The position numbers and the translations under genes are program-made. From NCBI RefSeq assembly GCF_016918545.1, contig NZ_JAFFQC010000003.1, forward strand, positions 124,001-188,000: a stretch of DNA of 64,000 nucleotides, written 5' to 3'. A model generated the notes under the pieces. It made no database searches. It was given only the letters and a program-made list of their open reading frames with translations, and was not told where the DNA came from. This document shows positions 17,031 through 24,061 of the stretch, piece after piece. Source of the stretch: Desulfobulbus alkaliphilus (lineage in GTDB: Bacteria; Desulfobacterota; Desulfobulbia; Desulfobulbales; Desulfobulbaceae). The first letter of the stretch is position 1, and each line of letters starts with the position of its first letter.

Positions 17031-18101
17031 TCAAGTTATTTTTACTAGACTCCTAAGAAACTGCGACGGATCTCTTCGCAGTTCGGATGCAAGTGCTCCC
17101 CCCTTGCTGCGCAGCTCCTGGTCCAGCTTCATTGCGCGCAAGAAGCCTTGATGATGTTCCTTACGGCTTTGATCGAGATCGCCTTTCAGGCTGTTCAGAC
17201 TCAAAGCGCACAGCTGTTGCGTATATCCCTGCGGAGCCAGTTCTTCCTGCTCTACAACCACTGCGGCGATGTAGCTGGCCAGCCCTTCGAAAATCCAACC
17301 ATTGTTTCGTTCGGTACTGCGGATCTGGAATCCCAGCCAATGATGTGCCCATTCATGCGCCAAAAGCCAGAGATTTTGGGGTGCCATAAGTGAAATGCCC
17401 CTGACCGGCAAAGCAACAAGGGCCGCTGCCGGCAAGGCATAGCCCGCGCCGGGTCGGTTAGGTGAAAGTTCTGCCGCGGGAAAGAAAAAAAAGGAGTACT
17501 CGGAAAAGGTTGGCGGACCGAGGTGCCTGATCAGCCCGGAACATATTCGGCGCAAAGCCTCGCCTAGAGCGTCGAAAGACCACGGCGCACCGGGCTCACA
17601 AAGGCAATGGACCATGCACTCGTCCAGAGAGTAGCTGCGCTTGTCCGTACGCCCGAGGGCAAGGTAGCCCTCCTGCATGGCGTCTCGATCCATGGCAGGC
17701 ATCATCGCCGCATGCCCCCGACAAGAGAGTGCATAATCCGCGTCGCCGGCAACGACGAACAATACGACCGAAGTGTTGATGAACAGCGATCCGTTTTGTG
17801 CGAAGCCGTGCAGCATTGAGGCCGGCCCCTGCCATTCGGGTAGAATCACGCGATAGGTCAGTCTGAAACACTCCCTGCCGGGGACCAGAATTCTATCGGC
17901 AACAACCACCCCGTAGCCGTCCTGAAAGGAAACATCCTCCAGCCTGGGCACGGCAACGTCTCCGGAGGTCTGCAGAGGCGCACGGTCCAATATCGTGGGA
18001 ATGCTCGAAGGACGGACATGGGCACACACCCTTACGGCGGCATCGCCTTCCGGGTAAACCTCGTACAAAACTTGCGCGCTCATGCCCACCGCCTCGATCA
18101 T
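17031..18101 (-). CDS. M1-type zinc metallopeptidase, last gene of RiPP operon
   Basis: The predicted protein is 356 aa from ATG 18101, which overlaps the permease stop as ATGA. The longer frame upstream is a shadow of the permease. Near residue 250 it has 'HEWAHHWLG', and a Glu follows after exactly 18 residues ('WIFEGLASY'). That is the HExxH-x18-E zinc signature of the M1 aminopeptidase clan. The ~240 residues before it are beta-rich, as in M1 N-terminal domains. No clear signal peptide was seen, so it may act in the cytoplasm. In this operon it is the only peptidase and is the natural candidate for removing the leader or trimming the product. The protease class is secure; the substrate is inferred. 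Confidence 0.75.
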   Translation of the reverse strand: MIEAVGMSAQVLYEVYPEGDAAVRVCAHVRPSSIPTILDRAPLQTSGDVAVPRLEDVSFQDGYGVVVADRILVPGRECFRLTYRVILPEWQGPASMLHGFAQNGSLFINTSVVLFVVAGDADYALSCRGHAAMMPAMDRDAMQEGYLALGRTDKRSYSLDECMVHCLCEPGAPWSFDALGEALRRICSGLIRHLGPPTFSEYSFFFFPAAELSPNRPGAGYALPAAALVALPVRGISLMAPQNLWLLAHEWAHHWLGFQIRSTERNNGWIFEGLASYIAAVVVEQEELAPQGYTQQLCALSLNSLKGDLDQSRKEHHQGFLRAMKLDQELRSKGGALASELRRDPSQFLRSLVKIT

Positions 18102-18910
18102 GTTCCGGAACTGGCGTAGTTTCTCAAACCAACGTGAAAAACCACGCTGGCGAGGACAAGCGAACATAGGCCCAACAGCGGCAGGGGCCACCAAGCGAGG
18201 TTGATCAGGGCTCCGTCCTCCTGTATCTCCAAAAAAGCCCGTGCCGGATAGTAGGTCGCCAATCCCAGCGGGATGAATAACGTCAGGAATACCTGAAGCG
18301 GCGTGGGGTAGATGGAGAGCGGGTACTGTACCAGATAGTTCATACTGAGCATGGGCCCGACCAGCGAGTTGCGTCTGCGAAACCAGAAACCAAGGGTCAG
18401 AAAGGCGACATATACGGCACAGTAGACCATCGCTCCGGATAAAGCCAGCACTGCGACGAGCAAGACGAGCGCCGTGGTCCAAACCGTTCCGCTCAGCTGC
18501 GCACCTATCAGCATAACCACGATCCCCTTGATGACCACGGCGCCCTGATTGAGATCCATGTTGCGCAGCATAAGGTTGAAGAGAATGCAAAGCGGCTGGA
18601 CCAAGAGTTTGTCCAGCCCTCCATGAATGATGTAGGTTTGTTCGAAACCGACAAAAATCCGGAAGAGAAAGATCGCGCTGAGACCGAAAGCCACGTCACC
18701 AAACCCCAAAAGAAAAATAATTCGGCCGAAATCCCATCCGTTGATCACCCTTCCGCCGGCTAGAAATGCCCCGACAAAGGACAAGGACAACACCGTGTAA
18801 ATGATCTGACTGGTCAGGCCGACAAAAAAATTGGTCCTGTAGAGGAGCATGGTTTTCATGTGGACACCCATAAAACGAAGAACCAAGAGGAGCGTGCGCA
18901 TGATGGACAT
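18098..18910 (-). CDS. ABC-2-type exporter permease B (COG3694-like)
   Basis: A 270-aa integral membrane protein with about six hydrophobic segments (for example 'VVIKGIVVMLIGAQL' and 'LPLLGLCSLVLASVVFHVGL') and no nucleotide-binding site. Length and style match the second permease of the COG4586/4587/3694 exporter trio, in which two different permeases and one ATPase form the transporter. It starts 12 bp after permease A and its stop overlaps the peptidase start. It probably exports the mature peptide across the inner membrane. The substrate is inferred from the operon. Confidence 0.8.
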   Translation of the reverse strand: MSIMRTLLLVLRFMGVHMKTMLLYRTNFFVGLTSQIIYTVLSLSFVGAFLAGGRVINGWDFGRIIFLLGFGDVAFGLSAIFLFRIFVGFEQTYIIHGGLDKLLVQPLCILFNLMLRNMDLNQGAVVIKGIVVMLIGAQLSGTVWTTALVLLVAVLALSGAMVYCAVYVAFLTLGFWFRRRNSLVGPMLSMNYLVQYPLSIYPTPLQVFLTLFIPLGLATYYPARAFLEIQEDGALINLAWWPLPLLGLCSLVLASVVFHVGLRNYASSGT

Positions 18911-18922
18911 AAAATAATCGTG

Positions 18923-19765
18923 TCAGCTGCCGTAGATCACATGCCGCCGCAAGGCGGCTCGAAAAACGGTCCGGTTGCACAGGGCGAGCCCCAGGGTCCA
19001 TAGCATACCGACGGTGAGCCCGGCCAGCATGTTCCATATCTCCGCTGGATGAAGAAAAACTTGGATCGGTTTGAAGTACAGGTATTGAAAAGGCAGGAGT
19101 TCCAGAATACGAAAGAGCGGTTCGGGGAAAAGATTCAGAGGGACGATGAGCCCGGAAATCAGGCGGATGGTCATATCCACCGTCCATGAAATTTGGTGGT
19201 TCATGGTCAAAAAAAATGCCGTCAGTCCGAGCAGCATTTGCAGTTCGAAAGCCATCCGGAAGGCCACCAGGGCATAAAGGATAAACCATCCCACGTCCCC
19301 GGAGCGCAGAGAAATATCTTCTCCAAAGAGCGTAGTCAGCATCAGGATCGCAGGCAGGGCGTAAAAGCAGAAGCGCAGGCATCCGCGTCCGACGAATCCC
19401 GCAAAAAGATAGTGCAGAAAATCCACGGGCCGCACCAGATGGGAGACCACCCCTCCGCTCTGGACAAGAGCCGCCACGTTGCCGTCCAAACGCTGGTCCA
19501 CGATCATCCGGAGCACCCAGCCCAGGGAAAAGTAGGTAATCAATGTGGACAGGCCATACCCTTGAACGCTGCCACCGGAACCGAACAGCGCCGCCACAAA
19601 GAAAAAGTATCCCAGGAAGGCGAAAGGATAAGATATGAACTCGATGAAGATGTCCGCCGGATAGCAGACGGCTTGCCGAATGGCCACGCGTGCCGCCTGG
19701 ACATACGCTTCCAGGCCGGCCCATCTCGCCAAGGGCAAAAAACGTCCCCGGCTAGGAAAAGACAT
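18923..19765 (-). CDS. ABC-2-type exporter permease A (COG4587-like)
   Basis: A 280-aa membrane protein from ATG 19765, which overlaps the ATPase 3' end by 14 bp. The longer upstream frame is a shadow of the ATPase. Segments such as 'YPFAFLGYFFFVAALFGSGG' and 'MLAGLTVGMLWTLGLALC' are membrane helices. 'LVRPVDFLHYLFAGF' is typical of the loop in this permease family. It forms the heterodimeric pore with permease B. Tight overlap with the ATPase shows that they are one module. Assignment to an ABC-2-like exporter is confident; the cargo is inferred. Confidence 0.8.
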   Translation of the reverse strand: MSFPSRGRFLPLARWAGLEAYVQAARVAIRQAVCYPADIFIEFISYPFAFLGYFFFVAALFGSGGSVQGYGLSTLITYFSLGWVLRMIVDQRLDGNVAALVQSGGVVSHLVRPVDFLHYLFAGFVGRGCLRFCFYALPAILMLTTLFGEDISLRSGDVGWFILYALVAFRMAFELQMLLGLTAFFLTMNHQISWTVDMTIRLISGLIVPLNLFPEPLFRILELLPFQYLYFKPIQVFLHPAEIWNMLAGLTVGMLWTLGLALCNRTVFRAALRRHVIYGS

Positions 19766-20768
19766 GCAGGATGACCTCCTTGAGGGTGGGCTTTTCCATG
19801 GAGAACTCTCTGAGCCCGCTTTCATCGCGCAATCTCTGGGCCAGTTCGAGCAGGCGGGCAAAGTCCACGTCGTCGGACGCGAGGACGGTGGAGAGTTCCA
19901 GGGACTCCCGACGTGTTGCTATCCGCTGCAACATCTTCGGCATGGCCCCGGCAATCAGTTCCAGGGCCATGGCCAGATTCTGCTCATGGGTGAATTGGAA
20001 GCGCAGTTTGCGGTAGTTGCCGTACGTGTCCACAGCCTTGTTTACCGTGCCGTCAAAAATCACCCGCCCTTTGTCCAGCAAGACGACATTGGAGCACAAC
20101 TCCTCAATGACGGTCAAGTCGTGACTCGTGACGACGATGGTCGTTGCGTACAGCGAATTGACCTTGCGCAAAGCGGCGATCAAACTTTTCACGGAAAGGA
20201 CGTCGAGTCCGATTGTGGGTTCATCCAAGAAAAGTATCTTCGGTTGTTGCAGCAGCACTTGGGCCACGTCGGCGCGCATGGTTTGCCCCAGGCTCAGCGT
20301 TCTGGCCGGCTGCCGAAGTATCTCGTCCAGGTTGAAGAGCGCCCGGAGTTCATCGAGACGACAGAGGAAATCCCGACGGGGGATGCCGAAAACGGCCCTG
20401 TGCAGTTCAAACGAATCCTGCACGGAAAGATCCCACAGCAGGTTGGTGCGTTGGCCGAAAACCACCCCGATGTTGCGCACGTACCTCATGCGATGGTTGA
20501 AGGGATCAAGGCCCATGACGTCGAGATCGCCGGCGTCGCGGCGAAGAACCCCCACCAGCATTTTAATCAACGTGGATTTGCCGGCTCCATTTGGTCCCAC
20601 GAGTGCGGCAAGGCAGCCTTCGTCCAGGGAAAAGTCGATATCGTCAACAGCCACCCGCTGTTCATAGTCCGGGAAAAAAATAGACTTCACGGCGTTCCAT
20701 GCCCCGGGGTGCTGGCGTTTGATGCGATATATCTTGCGCAGGTTTTTCGCGTTGATGATCGGTGTCAT
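19752..20768 (-). CDS. ABC exporter ATPase (COG4586-like)
   Basis: A 338-aa ATPase with Walker A 'GPNGAGKSTLIKML', a signature region 'LSLGQTMRAD' (LSxGQ form) and Walker B 'ILFLDEPTIGLD'; the switch His is in 'VVTSHD'. An ~80-residue C-terminal extension follows the nucleotide-binding domain, as in the COG4586 family that works with paired ABC-2 permeases. It starts 9 bp after the second methyltransferase. It powers the exporter encoded by the next two genes. In this cluster the probable cargo is the modified peptide. Confidence 0.9.
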   Translation of the reverse strand: MTPIINAKNLRKIYRIKRQHPGAWNAVKSIFFPDYEQRVAVDDIDFSLDEGCLAALVGPNGAGKSTLIKMLVGVLRRDAGDLDVMGLDPFNHRMRYVRNIGVVFGQRTNLLWDLSVQDSFELHRAVFGIPRRDFLCRLDELRALFNLDEILRQPARTLSLGQTMRADVAQVLLQQPKILFLDEPTIGLDVLSVKSLIAALRKVNSLYATTIVVTSHDLTVIEELCSNVVLLDKGRVIFDGTVNKAVDTYGNYRKLRFQFTHEQNLAMALELIAGAMPKMLQRIATRRESLELSTVLASDDVDFARLLELAQRLRDESGLREFSMEKPTLKEVILHVFS

Positions 20769-20777
20769 GGCGGCGGC

Positions 20778-21620
20778 TCACGTCCGCTTGCGGGCCATGA
20801 CGATGACCTGGCTGCGGGTTCGCTCCGGCGCCAGACGTTCGGACAAGCGGGTGACTGTTGCGAAAAGCAACCGGGAACGCAGCAGGGTCAGGGCGATGGA
20901 GCGCATAGCGGGTGCCAGGATCCTGTCCAAAATGAAGCGCGAGGGCAGCAGGACATTGTCCCAGAAGGGGGAATAAACCACATGTCCGGCCTTAGTGACG
21001 TGCGGGTAGAAGATCTTGACGTGCCGCAGGTAATTGAGTTCGTCGAGCAGGCGAATGAGCGGAAGCTCAAGTTTATAATACGCGATACGGTGAATTCGTT
21101 GTATCTCCAGCATTTCGAAATGGGGCTCGAGAAGCGCCGCCAGACGCTCTTCGGCATGGGATGGCGCTTGAAAAATGTTCGTGCTGATCAGCAGTCCTCC
21201 TTGCGGACGCAGGACGTCCGCAATCTTCTCCACGAACTGTCGCCGTGCGCCTTCCTCGAAATAATAGAGCATTTCCAGCGCACAGAGGCAAGTGGCTGAT
21301 CCAGACTCCAAAGGAAGCTTCAGGAAATCTCCCAACAAAACATCGACGTTCGGCTTGGAGGCATTACGTTCTTTGCAGATCGACACCCGCCGGAGATCCC
21401 GCTCCACAGCGATTACCCGTTGCGCCTTGTCCGAAAGCAGACCGGCAAAGTGTCCGGTCCCTGCCCCCACATCATAGACCAGTTCCAACAGCGGAAAATG
21501 CCGTGAAAGCAGATCCAGGCAGCGTCGGTAGCGGTCCTTCTGGGATGCGCGGGAGGCGACATACCACTGTTCGTTGGCGCTGCGCTTCAGGTTGGCGTCG
21601 AGAATCCGGTCGGACATCAT
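20778..21620 (-). CDS. SAM-dependent methyltransferase 2 of RiPP operon
   Basis: A 280-aa class I methyltransferase starting 'MMSDRILDAN' at an ATGATG that overlaps the HprK-like stop. Motif I is 'VYDVGAGTGHFAGLL' near residue 50, the acidic residue after strand 2 is in 'VIAVERDLRR', and motif IV-like 'LCALEMLYYFEEG' follows. A C-terminal ~100-residue region beyond the core is rich in Arg and hydrophobics. The target is not evident; in this context it may methylate the peptide or a precursor of a modification. It is one of two unrelated-looking methyltransferases in the operon. Confidence 0.8.
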   Translation of the reverse strand: MMSDRILDANLKRSANEQWYVASRASQKDRYRRCLDLLSRHFPLLELVYDVGAGTGHFAGLLSDKAQRVIAVERDLRRVSICKERNASKPNVDVLLGDFLKLPLESGSATCLCALEMLYYFEEGARRQFVEKIADVLRPQGGLLISTNIFQAPSHAEERLAALLEPHFEMLEIQRIHRIAYYKLELPLIRLLDELNYLRHVKIFYPHVTKAGHVVYSPFWDNVLLPSRFILDRILAPAMRSIALTLLRSRLLFATVTRLSERLAPERTRSQVIVMARKRT

Positions 21621-22468
21621 GCCGCGACGTCCTTGATCGCCTGATGGACGGCTGGGACAAGGCGTCCGCGAACCACGTAAGATCGTCCTTCCCGGGCCGT
21701 TTTCACCACCCGCTCGAAGAGCAAGGGCGAGATCTTGTTCGGAGTCTGGCACGCTTCCACGAAACGGCGTACAGTTTCAGTTGGCCCAAGTCGGGACAAC
21801 GTTCCCGAGCCCGCGGCTTCCAAAAACATGAAGACAAATTGCTGCTGGTCGTAGCGGGCCACTTTCGGCGGCGGTTGCGGCAAGCAGTAGGCCCGGCCGT
21901 CGAAGTCCTCCAAAACGCTTGGCAGCCGGATCAAGCCGGACCTGCTGCGCAATGCGCTGCCCGGCTTGAGCAGGACTGCCCGGGGCAGTGCGAGTGGATT
22001 GGGACCCTGAAAAAACGTGACGTCTTCAGCGCCGTAGCCGCACCCGAGCAGCAACAGTTCCAGGCAAAGGGAACTCTTGCCCGAACCTCCGTCGCCGGCC
22101 AGAATCAGGATCGCATTGCCCGTGCTGACCCACGCAGCGTGCAGGGCCGCGCAGTCGGAATCCCGCAGGACGGTCCGCTTGATCATCTCATGGTCCACCA
22201 CCCAGACGGCCGAAGTCGATGAGCCAGCGTAAAGCGTTTCCCGATCCGAACCGTTCGAGTCCGGATAGGAGCACCAGGCCACGACCTCGTTTCGACCCTG
22301 AAAAAATATCCCGTATTCGCTGAGTAAAGGCCCTTTCGGCCTGCCGACACAACGACATAGGGAGAAGACGGAGGAAAAATGGTCCCGCGCGGCAGGCACA
22401 TCCGTGTACAGCCGAACATGTCCTTCGGCGACCCTGATCGAGAGACTGGTTGCAAAGGAGTTATGCAT
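21617..22468 (-). CDS. HPr-kinase-like P-loop protein of RiPP operon
   Basis: A 283-aa protein from ATG 22468 (8-bp overlap with the PqqD-like gene). The C-terminal half has the P-loop 'LAGDGGSGKSSLCLELL' near residue 125, followed by 'GYGAEDVTFF', where the Asp can serve as the catalytic/metal residue. This resembles HprK-type kinases. Standalone HprK-like proteins recur beside PqqD-like proteins in peptide-modification clusters (for example those labelled SynChlorMet or lasso-type), where some phosphorylate the peptide. Phosphorylation of this precursor is therefore possible but unproven. The N-terminal half is unassigned. Confidence 0.75.
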   Translation of the reverse strand: MHNSFATSLSIRVAEGHVRLYTDVPAARDHFSSVFSLCRCVGRPKGPLLSEYGIFFQGRNEVVAWCSYPDSNGSDRETLYAGSSTSAVWVVDHEMIKRTVLRDSDCAALHAAWVSTGNAILILAGDGGSGKSSLCLELLLLGCGYGAEDVTFFQGPNPLALPRAVLLKPGSALRSRSGLIRLPSVLEDFDGRAYCLPQPPPKVARYDQQQFVFMFLEAAGSGTLSRLGPTETVRRFVEACQTPNKISPLLFERVVKTAREGRSYVVRGRLVPAVHQAIKDVAA

Positions 22469-22724
22469 GCAGCAGATCGTTCTCCGCGAAAAGCTCCAGC
22501 ATCGTGTCCACATCCTCCGCGGCCTGCTCCGTGGAAAGAGCGAAATATCTGGCGTATTCGGTCACCACATCATCACGATGCGTGGGCTTCAGGCACAGTT
22601 GAAAAATGACCTTGGCCGTGGTGTTCAACTCATGGACCCGACCGTTGTCCCGGTCCAGAACAAAGAGGAGCCCCTCGTTTTCAGTGAGCAACACGTTGGA
22701 TTTCAGGTGGATTGTAGTTTTCAT
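22461..22724 (-). CDS. PqqD-like peptide-recognition protein
   Basis: An 87-aa protein starting 'MKTTIHLKSNVLLTENEG'. The pattern 'LLFVLDRDNGRVHELNTTA' then 'FQLC' is the PqqD/RRE fold core: beta-strands, the 'N-T-A' turn and a helix. PqqD proteins bind the leader of a precursor peptide and present it to the modifying enzyme. The start at 22724 lies 44 bp inside the GAF gene; the longer frame is a shadow. Together with the C-terminal PqqD-like domain of the maturase it gives the operon two recognition modules. The family call is confident. Confidence 0.8.
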   Translation of the reverse strand: MKTTIHLKSNVLLTENEGLLFVLDRDNGRVHELNTTAKVIFQLCLKPTHRDDVVTEYARYFALSTEQAAEDVDTMLELFAENDLLHA

Positions 22725-23244
22725 TGGTCTGCCTGGAATGCGGATTGGGTTTCCAGAGATTGACGTAGGGGGGAGCGACCAATCTTGCGATGCGTCGCAT
22801 GCCGCGGGCGGCATGACGCAACCGATCAACATCGTGGGGCGTAAAGAAGCCGATGTTCTTGTTCACTAACTGGACAGCCCCGAGCGCCCTGCCAAGCAGT
22901 CCGGGAATGGGTGCGGCCAGCAGCGAAGACGTGGCATATCCGGAAAAATTGTCCCGCACACGGCACAGGGCGTCGGGGTCGTAGGGAGCATGGTTGGAAA
23001 TCACCGGTGTACGCAAGGCAATGCATTTGCCCACAATGCCTTCGCCGCTTTTGACTGCAAGGGTCATATTCGTCAACCCTTCGGCATAGATGCTGACGAA
23101 GTCGCCGCGTTTTTCCCGCAGATAAATCGATACCCTGTCGCAGTCGAAGTCGCGGCGCAACGCATCGCCCAGCGCCGTAAGGCCGGCATCGGTTCCGACC
23201 GAGGTGGAAACAAGGCTGGCGTATCTGTGTTCAAGGATGGACAT
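22681..23244 (-). CDS. GAF-domain protein of RiPP operon
   Basis: A 187-aa protein that is essentially one GAF domain. Typical features are 'DCDRVSIYLREKRGDFVSIY', 'GEGIVGKCIALRTPVIS', then 'LLAAPIPG' and 'LGAVQLVNKN'. GAF domains bind small ligands such as cyclic nucleotides, haem or redox groups. There is no output domain, so it would act by contact with another protein. It begins 3 bp after the first methyltransferase. Its presence in a peptide-maturation operon is unusual; it may sense a signal or serve as a scaffold. The ligand is unknown; the N-terminal 'SVGTDAGLTALGDAL' helix is standard for the fold. Confidence 0.8.
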   Translation of the reverse strand: MSILEHRYASLVSTSVGTDAGLTALGDALRRDFDCDRVSIYLREKRGDFVSIYAEGLTNMTLAVKSGEGIVGKCIALRTPVISNHAPYDPDALCRVRDNFSGYATSSLLAAPIPGLLGRALGAVQLVNKNIGFFTPHDVDRLRHAARGMRRIARLVAPPYVNLWKPNPHSRQTNENYNPPEIQRVAH

Positions 23245-23247
23245 AGC

Positions 23248-24060
23248 TCAATCGATCCGCTGGAGTACAGCCGTCAGCTTACGACTGTCCCCGGAAAAAG
23301 GGATCGTCTCGTCGCATTCGCCATACAATTCGACGGGTTCGAACCCGGTCTCCCGGACCAATGCGAGAAAGTCCTCGAAAAAAATCCGCTGCATCCTGGA
23401 CACCGTGATTTGACGCTCAATTCTTGCATCGGGATGCCGACGCTCGTACAGAAAGTGAAGTTCCTTGGTCGTCTCGTCGATGATGACGCTGGTGGAACTC
23501 ACGACCATGATTCCTCCATCCGGCAGTGCAGTGCGTGAAATTTCGAAATGCCGGCCAGGAGGAAAGAGCCGGAGGTTGTTCTCTTCCGGCAACAATTCGA
23601 TGATGAAAAGCCCTTCCGGTTTGAGCAGATTCCGGACTACTCGAAAAAAGGTTCGCTGCTGTCCGGAGTGAAAGATGACGTTTTGAAAAACATAGAACAG
23701 ATTCAGTACCGCATCAAAGGTTCCATCGGCCACGAATGCTTCCATGTCGCGCATGTCGATGGGCAAGACGTTTACCTCGACGTTGCATTGCTTCGCCTTC
23801 GCTTTCGTCAGGGCCAACATCTCCGGATTGATGTCGGCTCCCGTGCATTGAAGCCCCGTTTGGGCCAATTCCACCAAGTGCGACCCGGTGCCGCAGGCAA
23901 TGTCAAGCACACGGCAACCGCAGCCGAATTTGCGGACCATGGAGTGGATGAAGCGAGCTTCACGTCCATAGTTCTTGAAAGGGCCGTAGCTGCCATCGTA
24001 CTCTCGAGCGTATTGAACCGCGAAGGCGGAGCGGTCTGTTCCATCACGCGCACCGGGCAT
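23248..24060 (-). CDS. SAM-dependent methyltransferase 1 of RiPP operon
   Basis: A 270-aa class I methyltransferase. Motif I 'VLDIACGTGSHLVELA' lies near residue 50, with the strand-2 Asp in 'CTGADINPEML'. The 'FDAVLNLFYVFQNV' segment fits motif IV. The C-terminal part 'FFEDFLALVRETGFEPVEL' is common in small-molecule and peptide methyltransferases. It begins one base after the maturase stop. A likely substrate is the peptide, but methylation of another product cannot be ruled out. It is distinct from methyltransferase 2 in length and motif details. Confidence 0.8.
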   Translation of the reverse strand: MPGARDGTDRSAFAVQYAREYDGSYGPFKNYGREARFIHSMVRKFGCGCRVLDIACGTGSHLVELAQTGLQCTGADINPEMLALTKAKAKQCNVEVNVLPIDMRDMEAFVADGTFDAVLNLFYVFQNVIFHSGQQRTFFRVVRNLLKPEGLFIIELLPEENNLRLFPPGRHFEISRTALPDGGIMVVSSTSVIIDETTKELHFLYERRHPDARIERQITVSRMQRIFFEDFLALVRETGFEPVELYGECDETIPFSGDSRKLTAVLQRID

Positions 24061-24061
24061 G

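Noticed and set aside
18102-18590. N-terminal extension of the M1 peptidase frame
   Set aside because: The extra 163 residues are an out-of-frame shadow of permease B; the ATGA-overlapping start at 18101 is better.
19680-21299. 539-codon plus-strand ORF
   Set aside because: It is antisense to the ABC ATPase and methyltransferase genes, whose products have clear motifs; the plus frame has none.
23331-23352. tRNA-like T-arm sequence (GGGTTCGAACCC)
   Set aside because: It lies inside the methyltransferase coding frame and no acceptor stem, D-arm or anticodon arm fits around it.
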